Shown piece after piece: positions 9,470 through 20,432 of a stretch of 64,000 bases of DNA. The DNA comes from Streptomyces sp. TSRI0107 (GTDB taxonomy: Bacteria; Actinomycetota; Actinomycetes; Streptomycetales; Streptomycetaceae): positions 558,001 through 622,000 of the forward strand of contig NZ_LIVZ01000001.1 in assembly GCF_001905845.1 (NCBI RefSeq), given 5' to 3'. The translations under genes were made by a program, and so were the position numbers. Numbering within the stretch: the stretch's first letter is position 1; each line of letters starts with the position of its first letter. The notes under the pieces are model-generated. The model saw nothing but the letters and a program-made list of their open reading frames with translations, was not told where the DNA came from and did no database searches.

Positions 9470-9823
9470 ATGACCGACAGCAGCGCGCTTGACCCCGAGG
9501 ACCGCAAGATCGTCACCCTGGCCCGCTCGGCCCGGGCCCGCAACGGTGTGCCCGAGGGGGCGGCCGTACGCGACGAGACGGGCCGTACGTACGTGGCCGG
9601 GACCGTCGCCCTGGACTCGCTGAGGCTGAGCGCCCTGCGGACCGCGGTGGCGATGGCGGTGGCGTCCGGGGCGAAGTCGCTGGAGGCCGCGGCGGTGGTG
9701 ACGGAGGCGGAGTCCGCGGCGGCGGAGGACCTGGCGGCCGTACGCGACCTGGGCGGACCGGAGACGCCGGTGCTGCTCGCGGGCCCGGACGGCACGGTCC
9801 GGACGACGGTGACGGCGGGCTGA
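9470..9823 (+). CDS. Cytidine-deaminase-like protein lacking zinc ligands
   Basis: A 117-residue protein matching, from memory, what Streptomyces genomes label 'cytidine deaminase' near era. It keeps the N-terminal ARSARARNGVPEGAAVRDE and GTVALDSLRLSALRTAVAMA pattern of the CDA fold. It has no cysteine and no histidine at all. The usual C/H-A-E and P-C-x2-C zinc and catalytic motifs are therefore absent (SALRTA stands where CAERTA is expected). It cannot be a normal zinc deaminase; a structural or regulatory role is more likely. No strong ribosome binding site precedes the ATG. The gene is convergent with the glnK-amtB pair. Confidence 0.75.
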   Translation: MTDSSALDPEDRKIVTLARSARARNGVPEGAAVRDETGRTYVAGTVALDSLRLSALRTAVAMAVASGAKSLEAAAVVTEAESAAAEDLAAVRDLGGPETPVLLAGPDGTVRTTVTAG

Positions 9824-9875
9824 GCCCGTTCGTCTTCGGCTGAGGCCCCAGGGGGCAACCCCGGCGGGCCGGGTC

Positions 9876-11542
<1,667 letters not shown>

Positions 11543-11693
11543 GGGGTCTCCAACGCGGTGAGGGCTGCGTCAGAGAGTCACCGGTCGGCGTTTCCGGTCG
11601 CGTACGGGTGTGTTTCCGTGACGTTTCGTTGCCACCGGGTTTCCGGGAACTCACGGTACGGCGGCGCTCCGGCGATCAGGGAGAATGGTCGGC

Positions 11694-12653
11694 ATGAGCG
11701 TTCGCACCCAGTCATCCGAGCCGTCGGGGCCCAGCGGGGCCGTCCACCGCGCGGGCTTCGCCTGTTTCGTGGGCCGCCCCAACGCGGGCAAGTCCACCCT
11801 GACGAACGCTTTGGTCGGGCAGAAGGTGGCGATCACCGCCAACCAGCCGCAGACCACCCGGCACACCGTGCGGGGCATCGTGCACCGTCCGGACGCCCAG
11901 CTGATCCTGGTGGACACCCCCGGCCTGCACAAACCGCGCACGCTGCTGGGCGAGCGGCTGAACGACGTGGTCCGCACGACCTGGGCGGAGGTCGACGTGA
12001 TCGGCTTCTGTCTCCCGGCGAACGAGAAGATCGGTCCCGGTGACCGCTTCATCGCCAAGGAGCTGGCGGGGATCAAGAAGTCCCCGAAGGTCGCCATCGT
12101 CACCAAGACGGACCTGGTCGACTCCAAGACCCTCGCCGAGCAGCTGATCGCGATCGACCAGCTGGGCAAGGAGCTGGGCATCGAGTGGGCGCAGATCGTC
12201 CCCGTGTCGGCTACCGCGAACAAGCAGGTCGACCTGCTGGCGGACCTGCTGATCCCGATGCTGCCGGAGGGCCCCGCCCTCTACCCCGAGGGTGACCTCA
12301 CCGACGAGCCCGAGCAGGTCATGATCGCGGAACTGATCCGCGAGGCCGCGCTGGAGGGTGTCCGCGACGAGCTGCCGCACTCCATCGCCGTGGTGGTCGA
12401 GGAGATGCTGCCGCGCCAGGACCGCCCCGCGGACCGTCCCCTGCTGGACATCCATGCCAACGTCTACATCGAGCGCCCCAGCCAGAAGGGCATCATCATC
12501 GGCCCCAAGGGCAAGCGCCTGAAGGAGGTCGGCATCAAGTCCCGCAAGCAGATCGAGGCCCTGCTCGGCACGCCGGTCTTCCTCGACCTCCACGTCAAGG
12601 TGGCCAAGGACTGGCAGCGGGACCCGAAGCAGCTGCGGAAGCTGGGCTTCTGA
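11694..12653 (+). CDS. era: GTPase Era
   Basis: A 319-residue Era GTPase. G1 is GRPNAGKS, G2 lies in QTTRHTVRG, G3 is DTPG, G4 is TKTD and G5 is SATANKQ. The C-terminal KH domain is seen in IIIGPKGKRLKEVGIKSRKQIE. Era binds 16S rRNA near its 3' end and helps 30S assembly, fitting the ybeY and phoH genes nearby. An ATG at 11685 sits directly on the GGGAG ribosome binding site, so the ATG at 11694 is preferred. The era stop is six bases from the stop of the convergent SNase-like gene. Confidence 0.95.
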   Translation: MSVRTQSSEPSGPSGAVHRAGFACFVGRPNAGKSTLTNALVGQKVAITANQPQTTRHTVRGIVHRPDAQLILVDTPGLHKPRTLLGERLNDVVRTTWAEVDVIGFCLPANEKIGPGDRFIAKELAGIKKSPKVAIVTKTDLVDSKTLAEQLIAIDQLGKELGIEWAQIVPVSATANKQVDLLADLLIPMLPEGPALYPEGDLTDEPEQVMIAELIREAALEGVRDELPHSIAVVVEEMLPRQDRPADRPLLDIHANVYIERPSQKGIIIGPKGKRLKEVGIKSRKQIEALLGTPVFLDLHVKVAKDWQRDPKQLRKLGF

Positions 12654-12659
12654 GCCGGG

Positions 12660-13529
12660 CTACTTCTCGTCGAAGACGAGGTCTTCCAGCGCCTGGACGA
12701 CCTTCAGGGTGTTGCCGTTGGTGATGTCGATGACGGTGTCCAGTCCGGTCCACTGCCCGGTGGAGAGGATGAACAGCCGGTCGTCCCGCTGCTCCAGGTA
12801 GTCGGGGAAGCCCTCCAGTGAGGGGTCGCCGTCGTTGAGCTGGAGGTAGTCCGCCAGGCGGCGGAACAGCTTCGGCCACAGCACCGCGTGATTGGTGAGG
12901 GTGGACATGCCCTGCAGCTTCACGCCGCTCAGGGTCTGGTCCTTGGGCCACAGCCCCTTGTTCGCCTGCCGGGCCTGCTGCGCAGCCGAGGTCATCTCCT
13001 GGCGCAGGTCGGCGAAGAGCTTGCGGTAGAAGGTGGGGTACGCCAGACCCTCGGTGAGCTGGTGGTGGTTGGCGGTCTCGCGCAGATGGCCGACGGTGAC
13101 GTCGACCAACTTGCCGCTGGTGCCGGGAGCGTCGGTGCCGCGGCCCGCGAGGGCGACGCAACGCCCGTTGACGTCCGCGCCGCGGGTGAAGATGTAGCCG
13201 GGCGTGGACTCCGGGTCGCTGCTGGTGACGATGCCGTCGGAGTTGCGCTGTACGTCCTCGAAGCCCAGCCAGGACAGCAGCTCTTCGGCGGCCTTGTCGG
13301 CGAACGGAGGCGGCTGGTGCAGCTCGGGTCCCCGGGGCGGGCGGTAGTGGGTCTCCAGCGTGTCGATGCCGTCGAGCCGTAGCTGTGCGCCGCCCTTGCG
13401 GTTGCGCCGCACCCGCCGCCCGCGCAGCAGGTCCCACTGTTTCGGGTCGTCAGGGTAGAAGCGCACCGAGTCCCCGTCGGGACTGGCGCCGACGATCTTG
13501 TACGCGCCTTTGATGAGCAGCATCGGCAT
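12660..13529 (-). CDS. SNase-like (thermonuclease-fold) protein, third gene of the subtilase cassette
   Basis: A 289-residue protein whose first 200 residues fit the staphylococcal nuclease fold. Asp18 and Asp20 lie in SPDGDSVRF. Arg51, Asp56 and Glu59 lie in QLRLDGIDTLET, matching the SNase Arg35/Asp40/Glu43 set. Arg123 in VNGRCVAL matches Arg87, and the domain closes with the usual ARQANKGLW. A roughly 90-residue C-terminal extension with no known motif follows. There is no signal peptide, so it should act in the cytoplasm, unlike most SNases. The ATG at 13529 has AAGGAG seven bases upstream. It is the last gene of a three-gene run behind a subtilase and a 73-aa protein. Confidence 0.65.
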   Translation of the reverse strand: MPMLLIKGAYKIVGASPDGDSVRFYPDDPKQWDLLRGRRVRRNRKGGAQLRLDGIDTLETHYRPPRGPELHQPPPFADKAAEELLSWLGFEDVQRNSDGIVTSSDPESTPGYIFTRGADVNGRCVALAGRGTDAPGTSGKLVDVTVGHLRETANHHQLTEGLAYPTFYRKLFADLRQEMTSAAQQARQANKGLWPKDQTLSGVKLQGMSTLTNHAVLWPKLFRRLADYLQLNDGDPSLEGFPDYLEQRDDRLFILSTGQWTGLDTVIDITNGNTLKVVQALEDLVFDEK

Positions 13530-13595
13530 GGCAGCTCTCCTTGTTGTCGTGTGCTGAGCGCCGTGGACCGGTTCTGCGACTCGCGGGTCAGCCCG

Positions 13596-13817
13596 TCAAC
13601 CGCCCAGTTCGAACTCGGAGCTGGGGTAGGCCTCGATCGGAAGGCCCAGGCCGGCCACCCGGGTGCCGAGGTCGTGCGGCCCTTCGGCCTGCACCACCAG
13701 TTCGTCGTCACCGAGCGGAACCGGGTCGACATCCAGCAAGGTGCCGCCGATGGTGGACAGCCTGGCCGCCAGGTCGCCGAGGTCGGTGCCGACCGGAACG
13801 GTCAGGAGCCACTTCAT
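13596..13817 (-). CDS. 73-aa protein of predicted ferredoxin-like fold, possible protease partner or inhibitor
   Basis: A 73-residue protein not recognised as a named family. By eye the secondary structure is beta-alpha-beta-beta-alpha-beta: KWLLTVPV, DLGDLAARLSTIG, TLLDVDPVPL, DELVVQAEG, PHDLGTRVAG, IEAYPSSEFEL. This is the arrangement of subtilisin propeptides and I9-type inhibitors. It lies 51 bp downstream of a subtilase gene and 66 bp upstream of the SNase-like gene, on the same strand. The ATG at 13817 has a GGGAGGG ribosome binding site. A role as inhibitor, chaperone or regulatory subunit of the protease is inferred from fold and position only. Confidence 0.6.
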   Translation of the reverse strand: MKWLLTVPVGTDLGDLAARLSTIGGTLLDVDPVPLGDDELVVQAEGPHDLGTRVAGLGLPIEAYPSSEFELGG

Positions 13818-13868
13818 CGATGCCCTCCCGGGCGCCGGTCCACGGGGTTCTTTCGGTGCTCCTGCGGC

Positions 13869-15305
13869 TCAGGCCTTCCGCAGCAGGAACGAGTACGACG
13901 CCGCGGCGTTCACGATGCCACGGCCATAGCCGGGATCCCAGGCCTTGCCCGTCGGGTTGACCAGCCCGGCCAGCAGAGCCTCGCGCAGCCCTTCCGGCGT
14001 CAGCTCGGGGAACGCGGACAGCAGCAGCGCGCCGACGCCCGCCGCGACCGGGGTGGCCGCGGACGTCCCGTTGTCGAAGGGCTGGTCCAGTCCGCCGGGG
14101 CGGCCCGGACCGAAGTTCCCGAAGAGGTGCGAGTACGAGGCGAAGTCCGGCTTGCCCTCGTCGAACATGCCGGGCCCCTGCGAGGAGTAACCGACGCGCT
14201 CCTGGCGGCTGTTGACCGCGGCGACCGTGATGACCTCCGCGAGGCTGTTGGAGGCGTGGATGGAGCGTCCGGGGCCGATTCCGCTACGGCGGCAGTTGCC
14301 GCTCGGGCACTGGGCGCCGCAGTTGCCGGCCGCGAAGAACGCCGCCGCGCCGGAGGCCACGACCTCGCGCACCTTGCGGTGCATCGGGTGGTTGATCGCC
14401 CAGATCTCGTGGTGGGGGTCCAGCTCACGGCGCGGGACGCCCGTGTACCCGTAGCTGTTGTTCGTCAGCTGTGGCGTGCCGTCGAGCCGACGATGCTCCA
14501 GGATCGCCTGGAACATGGTCAGCGCCGTGCCGGAGTCGGGCCGCCCGAGGAAGGGGTAGTCGTACAGCCGCGCCGCAGGGGCCGCGACGAGGATGTCGGC
14601 GGCGCACATCGAGCCGTGGCTGGTGATCGGGGCGGCCCCTGGCTGGAGGGTGGCTCCCGGGCTGGTGAAGCCGCCGGAGACCGGGTAGACCTGCCCGTTC
14701 ACGCCTTCGTCGACGATGCCGACCACGATGTTCTGCCCACGGAAGCCGTCCCGCCACGGCCGCTCGACGCCCAGCAGGGCCCGGACGGTGGCGACGGTGA
14801 CCCCGGGGCGGAACGGCCGGCAGTCGAGGCCGGCGCGGGAGCGGGCGAGATCGAACGCGTTCGCCTCGACTTCCGCACCCGGCACCGCGCCCGGCTCGTT
14901 CACCCCCTGCTCCTCCTCGTGGTGGAACAGGTGGAGCGGGGAGTTCGGCCACACCCGGACCCCTTCGCGCTCCCCCAGCTCCGCCAGCTGGGTGGGGGAG
15001 ACCTCCACCGGCAGGACGACCGAGGTCGGCGCGATGTCCGGGTTGGTTTCCGGAACCGCGAACTCCCGCAGGGCGCCCAGCGGTTCGTGAGCCTCGCGTT
15101 CTCCTTCCGGGGCTGTGCCGAACATGGGGACGGGGACGAAGTTCTCGTCCGGTTCGACGCCGAGCCCGGCCACCAGGTCGAGGCCGGGAAGGGCCTGGCC
15201 GAGCGCCGCCGGCTCGGAGGCTATGGCTTCCCGGAAGGCGCTGAATCCTTCGGGCTGCTCGGCCTGGGGCGGTTCGACCTCGAGCAGCACCTTGATCTTG
15301 GCCAT
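13869..15305 (-). CDS. S8-family serine peptidase (subtilase) without signal peptide
   Basis: A 478-residue subtilase. The catalytic residues are Asp199 (VVGIVDEG), His230 (SHGSMCAAD) and Ser415 (NGTSAATPVAAG), with the oxyanion Asn328 in FAAGN. About 180 residues precede the catalytic domain and could be a prodomain or recognition domain. The N-terminus (MAKIKVLLEVEPP) has no secretion signal, so the protein appears cytoplasmic. Several cysteines cluster at 329-338 (CGAQCPSGNC). The ATG at 15305 has AGGAAG upstream. A TTGCAC-17-TAGATT promoter lies about 100 bp before it. It heads a cassette with a 73-aa protein and an SNase-like nuclease. Substrate unknown. Confidence 0.88.
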   Translation of the reverse strand: MAKIKVLLEVEPPQAEQPEGFSAFREAIASEPAALGQALPGLDLVAGLGVEPDENFVPVPMFGTAPEGEREAHEPLGALREFAVPETNPDIAPTSVVLPVEVSPTQLAELGEREGVRVWPNSPLHLFHHEEEQGVNEPGAVPGAEVEANAFDLARSRAGLDCRPFRPGVTVATVRALLGVERPWRDGFRGQNIVVGIVDEGVNGQVYPVSGGFTSPGATLQPGAAPITSHGSMCAADILVAAPAARLYDYPFLGRPDSGTALTMFQAILEHRRLDGTPQLTNNSYGYTGVPRRELDPHHEIWAINHPMHRKVREVVASGAAAFFAAGNCGAQCPSGNCRRSGIGPGRSIHASNSLAEVITVAAVNSRQERVGYSSQGPGMFDEGKPDFASYSHLFGNFGPGRPGGLDQPFDNGTSAATPVAAGVGALLLSAFPELTPEGLREALLAGLVNPTGKAWDPGYGRGIVNAAASYSFLLRKA

Positions 15306-15402
15306 GGTTCAGTCTTCCTACTAGCCCCCCCCCGCGTATGTCAGGCCGACCCGTGGGCACGGCGTGACAGGTGAATATGCCGCAGGACCGGCATCTACCA
15401 CA

Positions 15403-15431
15403 AATCTATGAATACCGCCCAGCACGTGCAA
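15403..15431 (-). promoter_or_regulatory. Predicted sigma70-type promoter of the subtilase cassette
   Basis: Read on the minus strand, TTGCAC (15431-15426) and TAGATT (15408-15403) are separated by exactly 17 bp, a good vegetative promoter. The start of transcription would fall near 15396, giving a leader of about 90 nt before the subtilase ATG. An 8-bp palindrome GCACGTGC overlaps the -35 element and could be an operator. The rest of the 15306-15497 gap holds only a run of nine C residues (15325-15333). Confidence 0.5.
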
Positions 15432-15497
15432 CTGGTGGGGTAGTTGACGGTTGCATGGTTGAGCGCGCAGTCAAGGAACTCCCTCCGGCCGCGTCCG

Positions 15498-16805
15498 TCA
15501 GCGCCGGTCCCGCAGCACCTCCCGGAACCAGCGATATGACGCCTTCGGTGTGCGGGCCAGCGTCTCGTAGTCCACGTGGACGAGGCCGAACCGGCGCGCG
15601 TACCCCTCCGCCCACTCGAAGTTGTCCAGCAGCGACCAGACGAAGTAGCCCCGCACGTCCACACCCGCCGCCACCGCCCGGTGCAGGGCGCGGATGTGGC
15701 CGTCCAGGTAGGCGATGCGTTCCTGGTCGTCGATCCCCTCGTACGAGCAGCCGTTCTCGGTGACGACCACCGGCGGGAGCCGGTCGCCGTAGCGGTCACG
15801 GAAGCCGGTCAGCAGCTCGGTCAGCCCGTCCGGGACAACCGGCCAGCCGAAGTCCGTCGTCGGGAATCCCTCGATCTCCCGGACCGAGAAGGGCAGTTCG
15901 GCGGGCATCCGCACACCGCCGAAGTCGGTCTCCGCGCCCTGCGGGGCGCCCACCCTGGTCGGCGCGTAGTAGTTGACGCCGTACCAGTCGACCGGCTCGG
16001 CGATCACCTTCAGGTCGGCCTCGACGTCCCCCGGCATCAGCTCCCCGAGCCCCGCCGGGTACGCGCCGAGCAGCAGCGGGTCGGCGAACAGCCGGTTCAG
16101 CAGGACGTCGTAGAAGTCCGCCGCCGCCACGTCCGCGCTCTCCTCGGACGCGGCCCAGGTCGGCCCGTGCGAGTTGGCGATCCCGATGCCGCCGGCGCCG
16201 GCCGCGCGCAGCGCGCGGACCGCCAGGCCGTGTGCCAGCAGCTGGTGGTGGGCGACGGGCAGCGCGTCGAAGAGGAGCCGCTTGCCGGGGGCGTGCACGC
16301 CGAGGGCGTGGCCCAGCAGGGTGTGCTCGGCGGGCTCGTTGAGGGTGATCCACCGGGTGACCCGGTCGCCGAGCCGGTCGGCGACGGCCGAGACGTACTC
16401 GGCGAAGCGGGCGGCCGTGTCCCGGTCCAGCCAGTCCAGGCCGAGCGGCAGGTCCCAGTGGAACAGGGTGGGGACCGGCTGGACGCCCGCCGCGCACAGG
16501 TCGTCCACGAGACGGTCGTAGAAGCCGAGGCCGCCCCGCGAGCGCACCCTCGGCCAGGAGACCGAGAAGCGGTAGGCGTCCACGCCCAGGCCGGCGAGGA
16601 GGGCGACGTCCTCGCGGTGGCGGTGGTAGTGGTCGCAGGCCACCGCCGCCGTCGAGCCGTCCTTCACCCGCCCCGGCTCCGCCGTGAAGGCGTCCCACAC
16701 GGACGGCTCACGCTCGTCGGCCGCGCCCTCGATCTGGTGGGCCGAGGTCGACACGCCCCACAGGAAGCCGGCGGGGAACTGTGGTATCGGGTTCGTCGTC
16801 GCCAT
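15498..16805 (-). CDS. Glycoside hydrolase family 1 beta-glucosidase
   Basis: A 435-residue GH1 enzyme. The N-terminal FPAGFLWGVSTSAHQIEG is the family signature. The acid/base Glu157 lies in ITLNEPAEH and the nucleophile Glu in VVVTENG near residue 345. The end of the barrel keeps DNFEWAEGYARRFGLVHVDY. There is no signal peptide, so it probably hydrolyses imported beta-glucosides inside the cell. The frame extends 12 codons further upstream only to a TTG, so the ATG at 16805 is preferred; no clear ribosome binding site is visible. It stands alone among protease genes, with no transporter or sugar regulator beside it. Confidence 0.93.
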   Translation of the reverse strand: MATTNPIPQFPAGFLWGVSTSAHQIEGAADEREPSVWDAFTAEPGRVKDGSTAAVACDHYHRHREDVALLAGLGVDAYRFSVSWPRVRSRGGLGFYDRLVDDLCAAGVQPVPTLFHWDLPLGLDWLDRDTAARFAEYVSAVADRLGDRVTRWITLNEPAEHTLLGHALGVHAPGKRLLFDALPVAHHQLLAHGLAVRALRAAGAGGIGIANSHGPTWAASEESADVAAADFYDVLLNRLFADPLLLGAYPAGLGELMPGDVEADLKVIAEPVDWYGVNYYAPTRVGAPQGAETDFGGVRMPAELPFSVREIEGFPTTDFGWPVVPDGLTELLTGFRDRYGDRLPPVVVTENGCSYEGIDDQERIAYLDGHIRALHRAVAAGVDVRGYFVWSLLDNFEWAEGYARRFGLVHVDYETLARTPKASYRWFREVLRDRR

Positions 16806-16819
16806 GGGCGGATCATCCG

Positions 16820-16830
16820 TACCGTCGGTA
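16820..16830. promoter_or_regulatory. Short palindrome upstream of the beta-glucosidase gene
   Basis: TACCGTCGGTA is a perfect 5-1-5 palindrome, 14 bp upstream of the beta-glucosidase ATG and flanked by CCG and CGG. It could be an operator for a local sugar regulator. It is short and this GC-rich DNA yields chance palindromes, so confidence is low. Confidence 0.2.
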
Positions 16831-16862
16831 ACGGAAGTCAACGCCCCTGCGTGGGACCGGAG

Positions 16863-17129
16863 TTACGCCCCTTCCTTGAGCACCCGCGTGATCAGCGCCC
16901 GCTGGTCGTCCGTCAGCCGCGGATCGCTCGCGTACACCGTCGTCCCGTCCACGGTGATCTGGTAGCTGAAGCCGTCCGGCACCCCGACCGGGGGCGTGCC
17001 CCGGCCGGCGGACATCGCCCGCTCGGCCAGGGCCTGCCACTCGGGGGCGTCGGCGCGGCCCGAGGTGTCGATCTCGGCGTACCGCTCGATGCCCGCGAAC
17101 CCGCCCGTGCGCCTCACCTGAATACGCAT
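16863..17129 (-). CDS. Emfourin-like protealysin inhibitor
   Basis: An 88-residue protein resembling emfourin, the small inhibitor encoded next to protealysin-type M4 peptidases. Recognisable segments are MRIQVRRTGGFAGI at the start and FSYQITVDGTTVYASDPRLT near the middle. It follows the M4 peptidase gene by 21 bp on the same strand, the arrangement known for protealysin and emfourin. It presumably binds the peptidase active site in the cytoplasm until release. The assignment rests on length, these segments and gene order, not on a search. Confidence 0.75.
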   Translation of the reverse strand: MRIQVRRTGGFAGIERYAEIDTSGRADAPEWQALAERAMSAGRGTPPVGVPDGFSYQITVDGTTVYASDPRLTDDQRALITRVLKEGA

Positions 17130-17150
17130 GGGTCCCTGTCTAGTACGGAA

Positions 17151-18203
17151 CTACAGCGTGCGCACCCCGACCTGCTCCCAGGCCTTGCGCACCGCCTCCT
17201 GCTCGTCGCCGCCGTCGCCGTAGCGCTCCCGCGCGGCCTTGACGGTCAGCTTGGCGAAGTCGGTGAAGAAGGCCCGCTCGCTCAGCTCGCCGCCGGTCAG
17301 CACGTCGTACCAGATCTGGCCCGCCCGCTCCCAGGCGTGGCCGCCGAGCGCGGTGGCCGCCAGGTAGAAGGCGTGGTTGGGGATGCCGGAGTTGATGTGC
17401 ACACCGCCGTTGTCGCGGCCGGTGCGGACGTACTCGTCCATCGTCGCGGGCTGCGGGTCCTTGCCGAGGACGTCGTCGTCGTAGGCGCTGCCCGGCTCCT
17501 TCATGGAGCGCAGGGCCCGGCCGGTGACACCCGGGGCGAGCAGGCCGGCGCCGATCAGCCAGTCGGCCTCGGAGGCGGTCTGGCCGAGCGTGTACTGCTT
17601 GATGAGCGAGCCGAAGACGTCGGACATCGACTCGTTGAGGGCGCCCGGCTGGCCGTAGTAGGTGAGGTTCGCCGTGTACTGGGTGACGCCGTGGGTCAGT
17701 TCGTGGCCGATGACGTCGATGGGCAGGGTGAAGTCCAGGAAGACCTCGCCGTCGCCGTCGCCGAACACCATCTGCTCGCCGTTCCAGAAGGCGTTGCCGT
17801 AGTTCTCGTCGTAGTGGACGGTGGCGTCCAGCGGCAGGCCGTCGCCGTCGATGGAGTGCCGGCCGTACACCTTCAGGAACAGGTCGAAGGTGGCGCCGAG
17901 CCCCGAGTAGGCGCGGTTGACGGTGGCGTCCCGGCCGGGGTCCTCGCCCTCGCCGCGCACCTTGGTGCCGGGGAGCGCGGTCTTGTGCTCGGCGTCGTAG
18001 ATCGTGCGCAGCGGCTGCTCCGAGGGCGCCTTCGCCGCGGGTGCGGCCGCGAGGCGGAACTCGGTGGTCACCCGGCGCCGGCCGCGCAGCTCGCTGTCGC
18101 GCACCAGGGTGCGGCGGGCGGGTTCGGCGAGCGCGGGGTCGTCGGCCTGGGCCAGCTTGTCGAGGAGGTGGGGCGGGACGACTGTGCAGAAGACGGCGGT
18201 CAT
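17151..18203 (-). CDS. M4-family metallopeptidase, protealysin-like
   Basis: A 350-residue thermolysin-family zinc protease of the short-propeptide protealysin type. The N-terminal FCTVVPPHLLDKLA is the typical mini-propeptide. His167, Glu168 and His171 form HELTH, and Glu191 in GALNESMSDVFG is the third zinc ligand. GGVHINSGIPNHAFYLAA carries the later catalytic His. There is no signal peptide; protealysins lack one and leave the cell by unusual routes. The ATG at 18203 starts exactly at the conserved propeptide; the longer open frame upstream has no ribosome binding site. It is followed by the emfourin-like inhibitor gene. Confidence 0.9.
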   Translation of the reverse strand: MTAVFCTVVPPHLLDKLAQADDPALAEPARRTLVRDSELRGRRRVTTEFRLAAAPAAKAPSEQPLRTIYDAEHKTALPGTKVRGEGEDPGRDATVNRAYSGLGATFDLFLKVYGRHSIDGDGLPLDATVHYDENYGNAFWNGEQMVFGDGDGEVFLDFTLPIDVIGHELTHGVTQYTANLTYYGQPGALNESMSDVFGSLIKQYTLGQTASEADWLIGAGLLAPGVTGRALRSMKEPGSAYDDDVLGKDPQPATMDEYVRTGRDNGGVHINSGIPNHAFYLAATALGGHAWERAGQIWYDVLTGGELSERAFFTDFAKLTVKAARERYGDGGDEQEAVRKAWEQVGVRTL

Positions 18204-18383
18204 GCACCGCACGATCGCACCGAGTGAGCTGTTTGTCACCGTCCGCAACCATGATTGGTGAAATACGGACGTGTCGGCCGCCTGCGGTCCGCGCCAAGTG
18301 GTATGGCACACGTTTTGCCCGGTTTATCCCCCGGGTCCCGCATACTGATACGGAGCCCCGCACCCGGGAGCGGCTCGGCTAGC

Positions 18384-18424
18384 ATGCTGCGCATCATGCG
18401 TTTCGGGCTGCTTCTTCTTAGCTG

Positions 18425-18443
<19 letters not shown>
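18384..18443 (+). CDS. leuA leader peptide (leucine attenuator)
   Basis: A 19-residue leader that reads MLRIMRFGLLLLSCRGEGL, with four consecutive leucines (CTG CTT CTT CTT) and two more Leu codons. CTT is rare in Streptomyces, which fits a stalling signal. A strong hairpin begins within the codons just after the leucine run. The leuA ATG follows 78 bp after the stop. Shortage of charged leucyl-tRNA would stall the ribosome on the run and change folding of the downstream RNA. From memory, near-identical leaders precede leuA in other Streptomyces. A second in-frame ATG at 18396 is an alternative start. Confidence 0.8.
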
Positions 18444-20243
<1,800 letters not shown>

Positions 20244-20265
20244 ACCGCCCCCACCGGGGATTCGA

Positions 20266-20300
20266 GGGTCCCGTCCGCCGTCTCCCGGCGGGCGGGACCC
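20266..20300 (+). terminator. leuA terminator hairpin
   Basis: GGGTCCCGTCCGCC (20266-20279) pairs with GGCGGGCGGGACCC (20287-20300) over 14 bp, with one G-T pair and a seven-base loop. It lies 22 bases after the leuA stop and is followed by CGTCGTTT. Confidence 0.75.
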
Positions 20301-20432
20301 CGTCGTTTACCGGCCATCCACCCGACCAGGTCACGGAAAGGTCTCGTCCGAGGTGCTGACTAGGCCTCATCCATGTGGCTAACATCACGCCAGCGCGGCG
20401 ATGTTGCCGCGGGGTTACGGAGGTGCTGCGAC

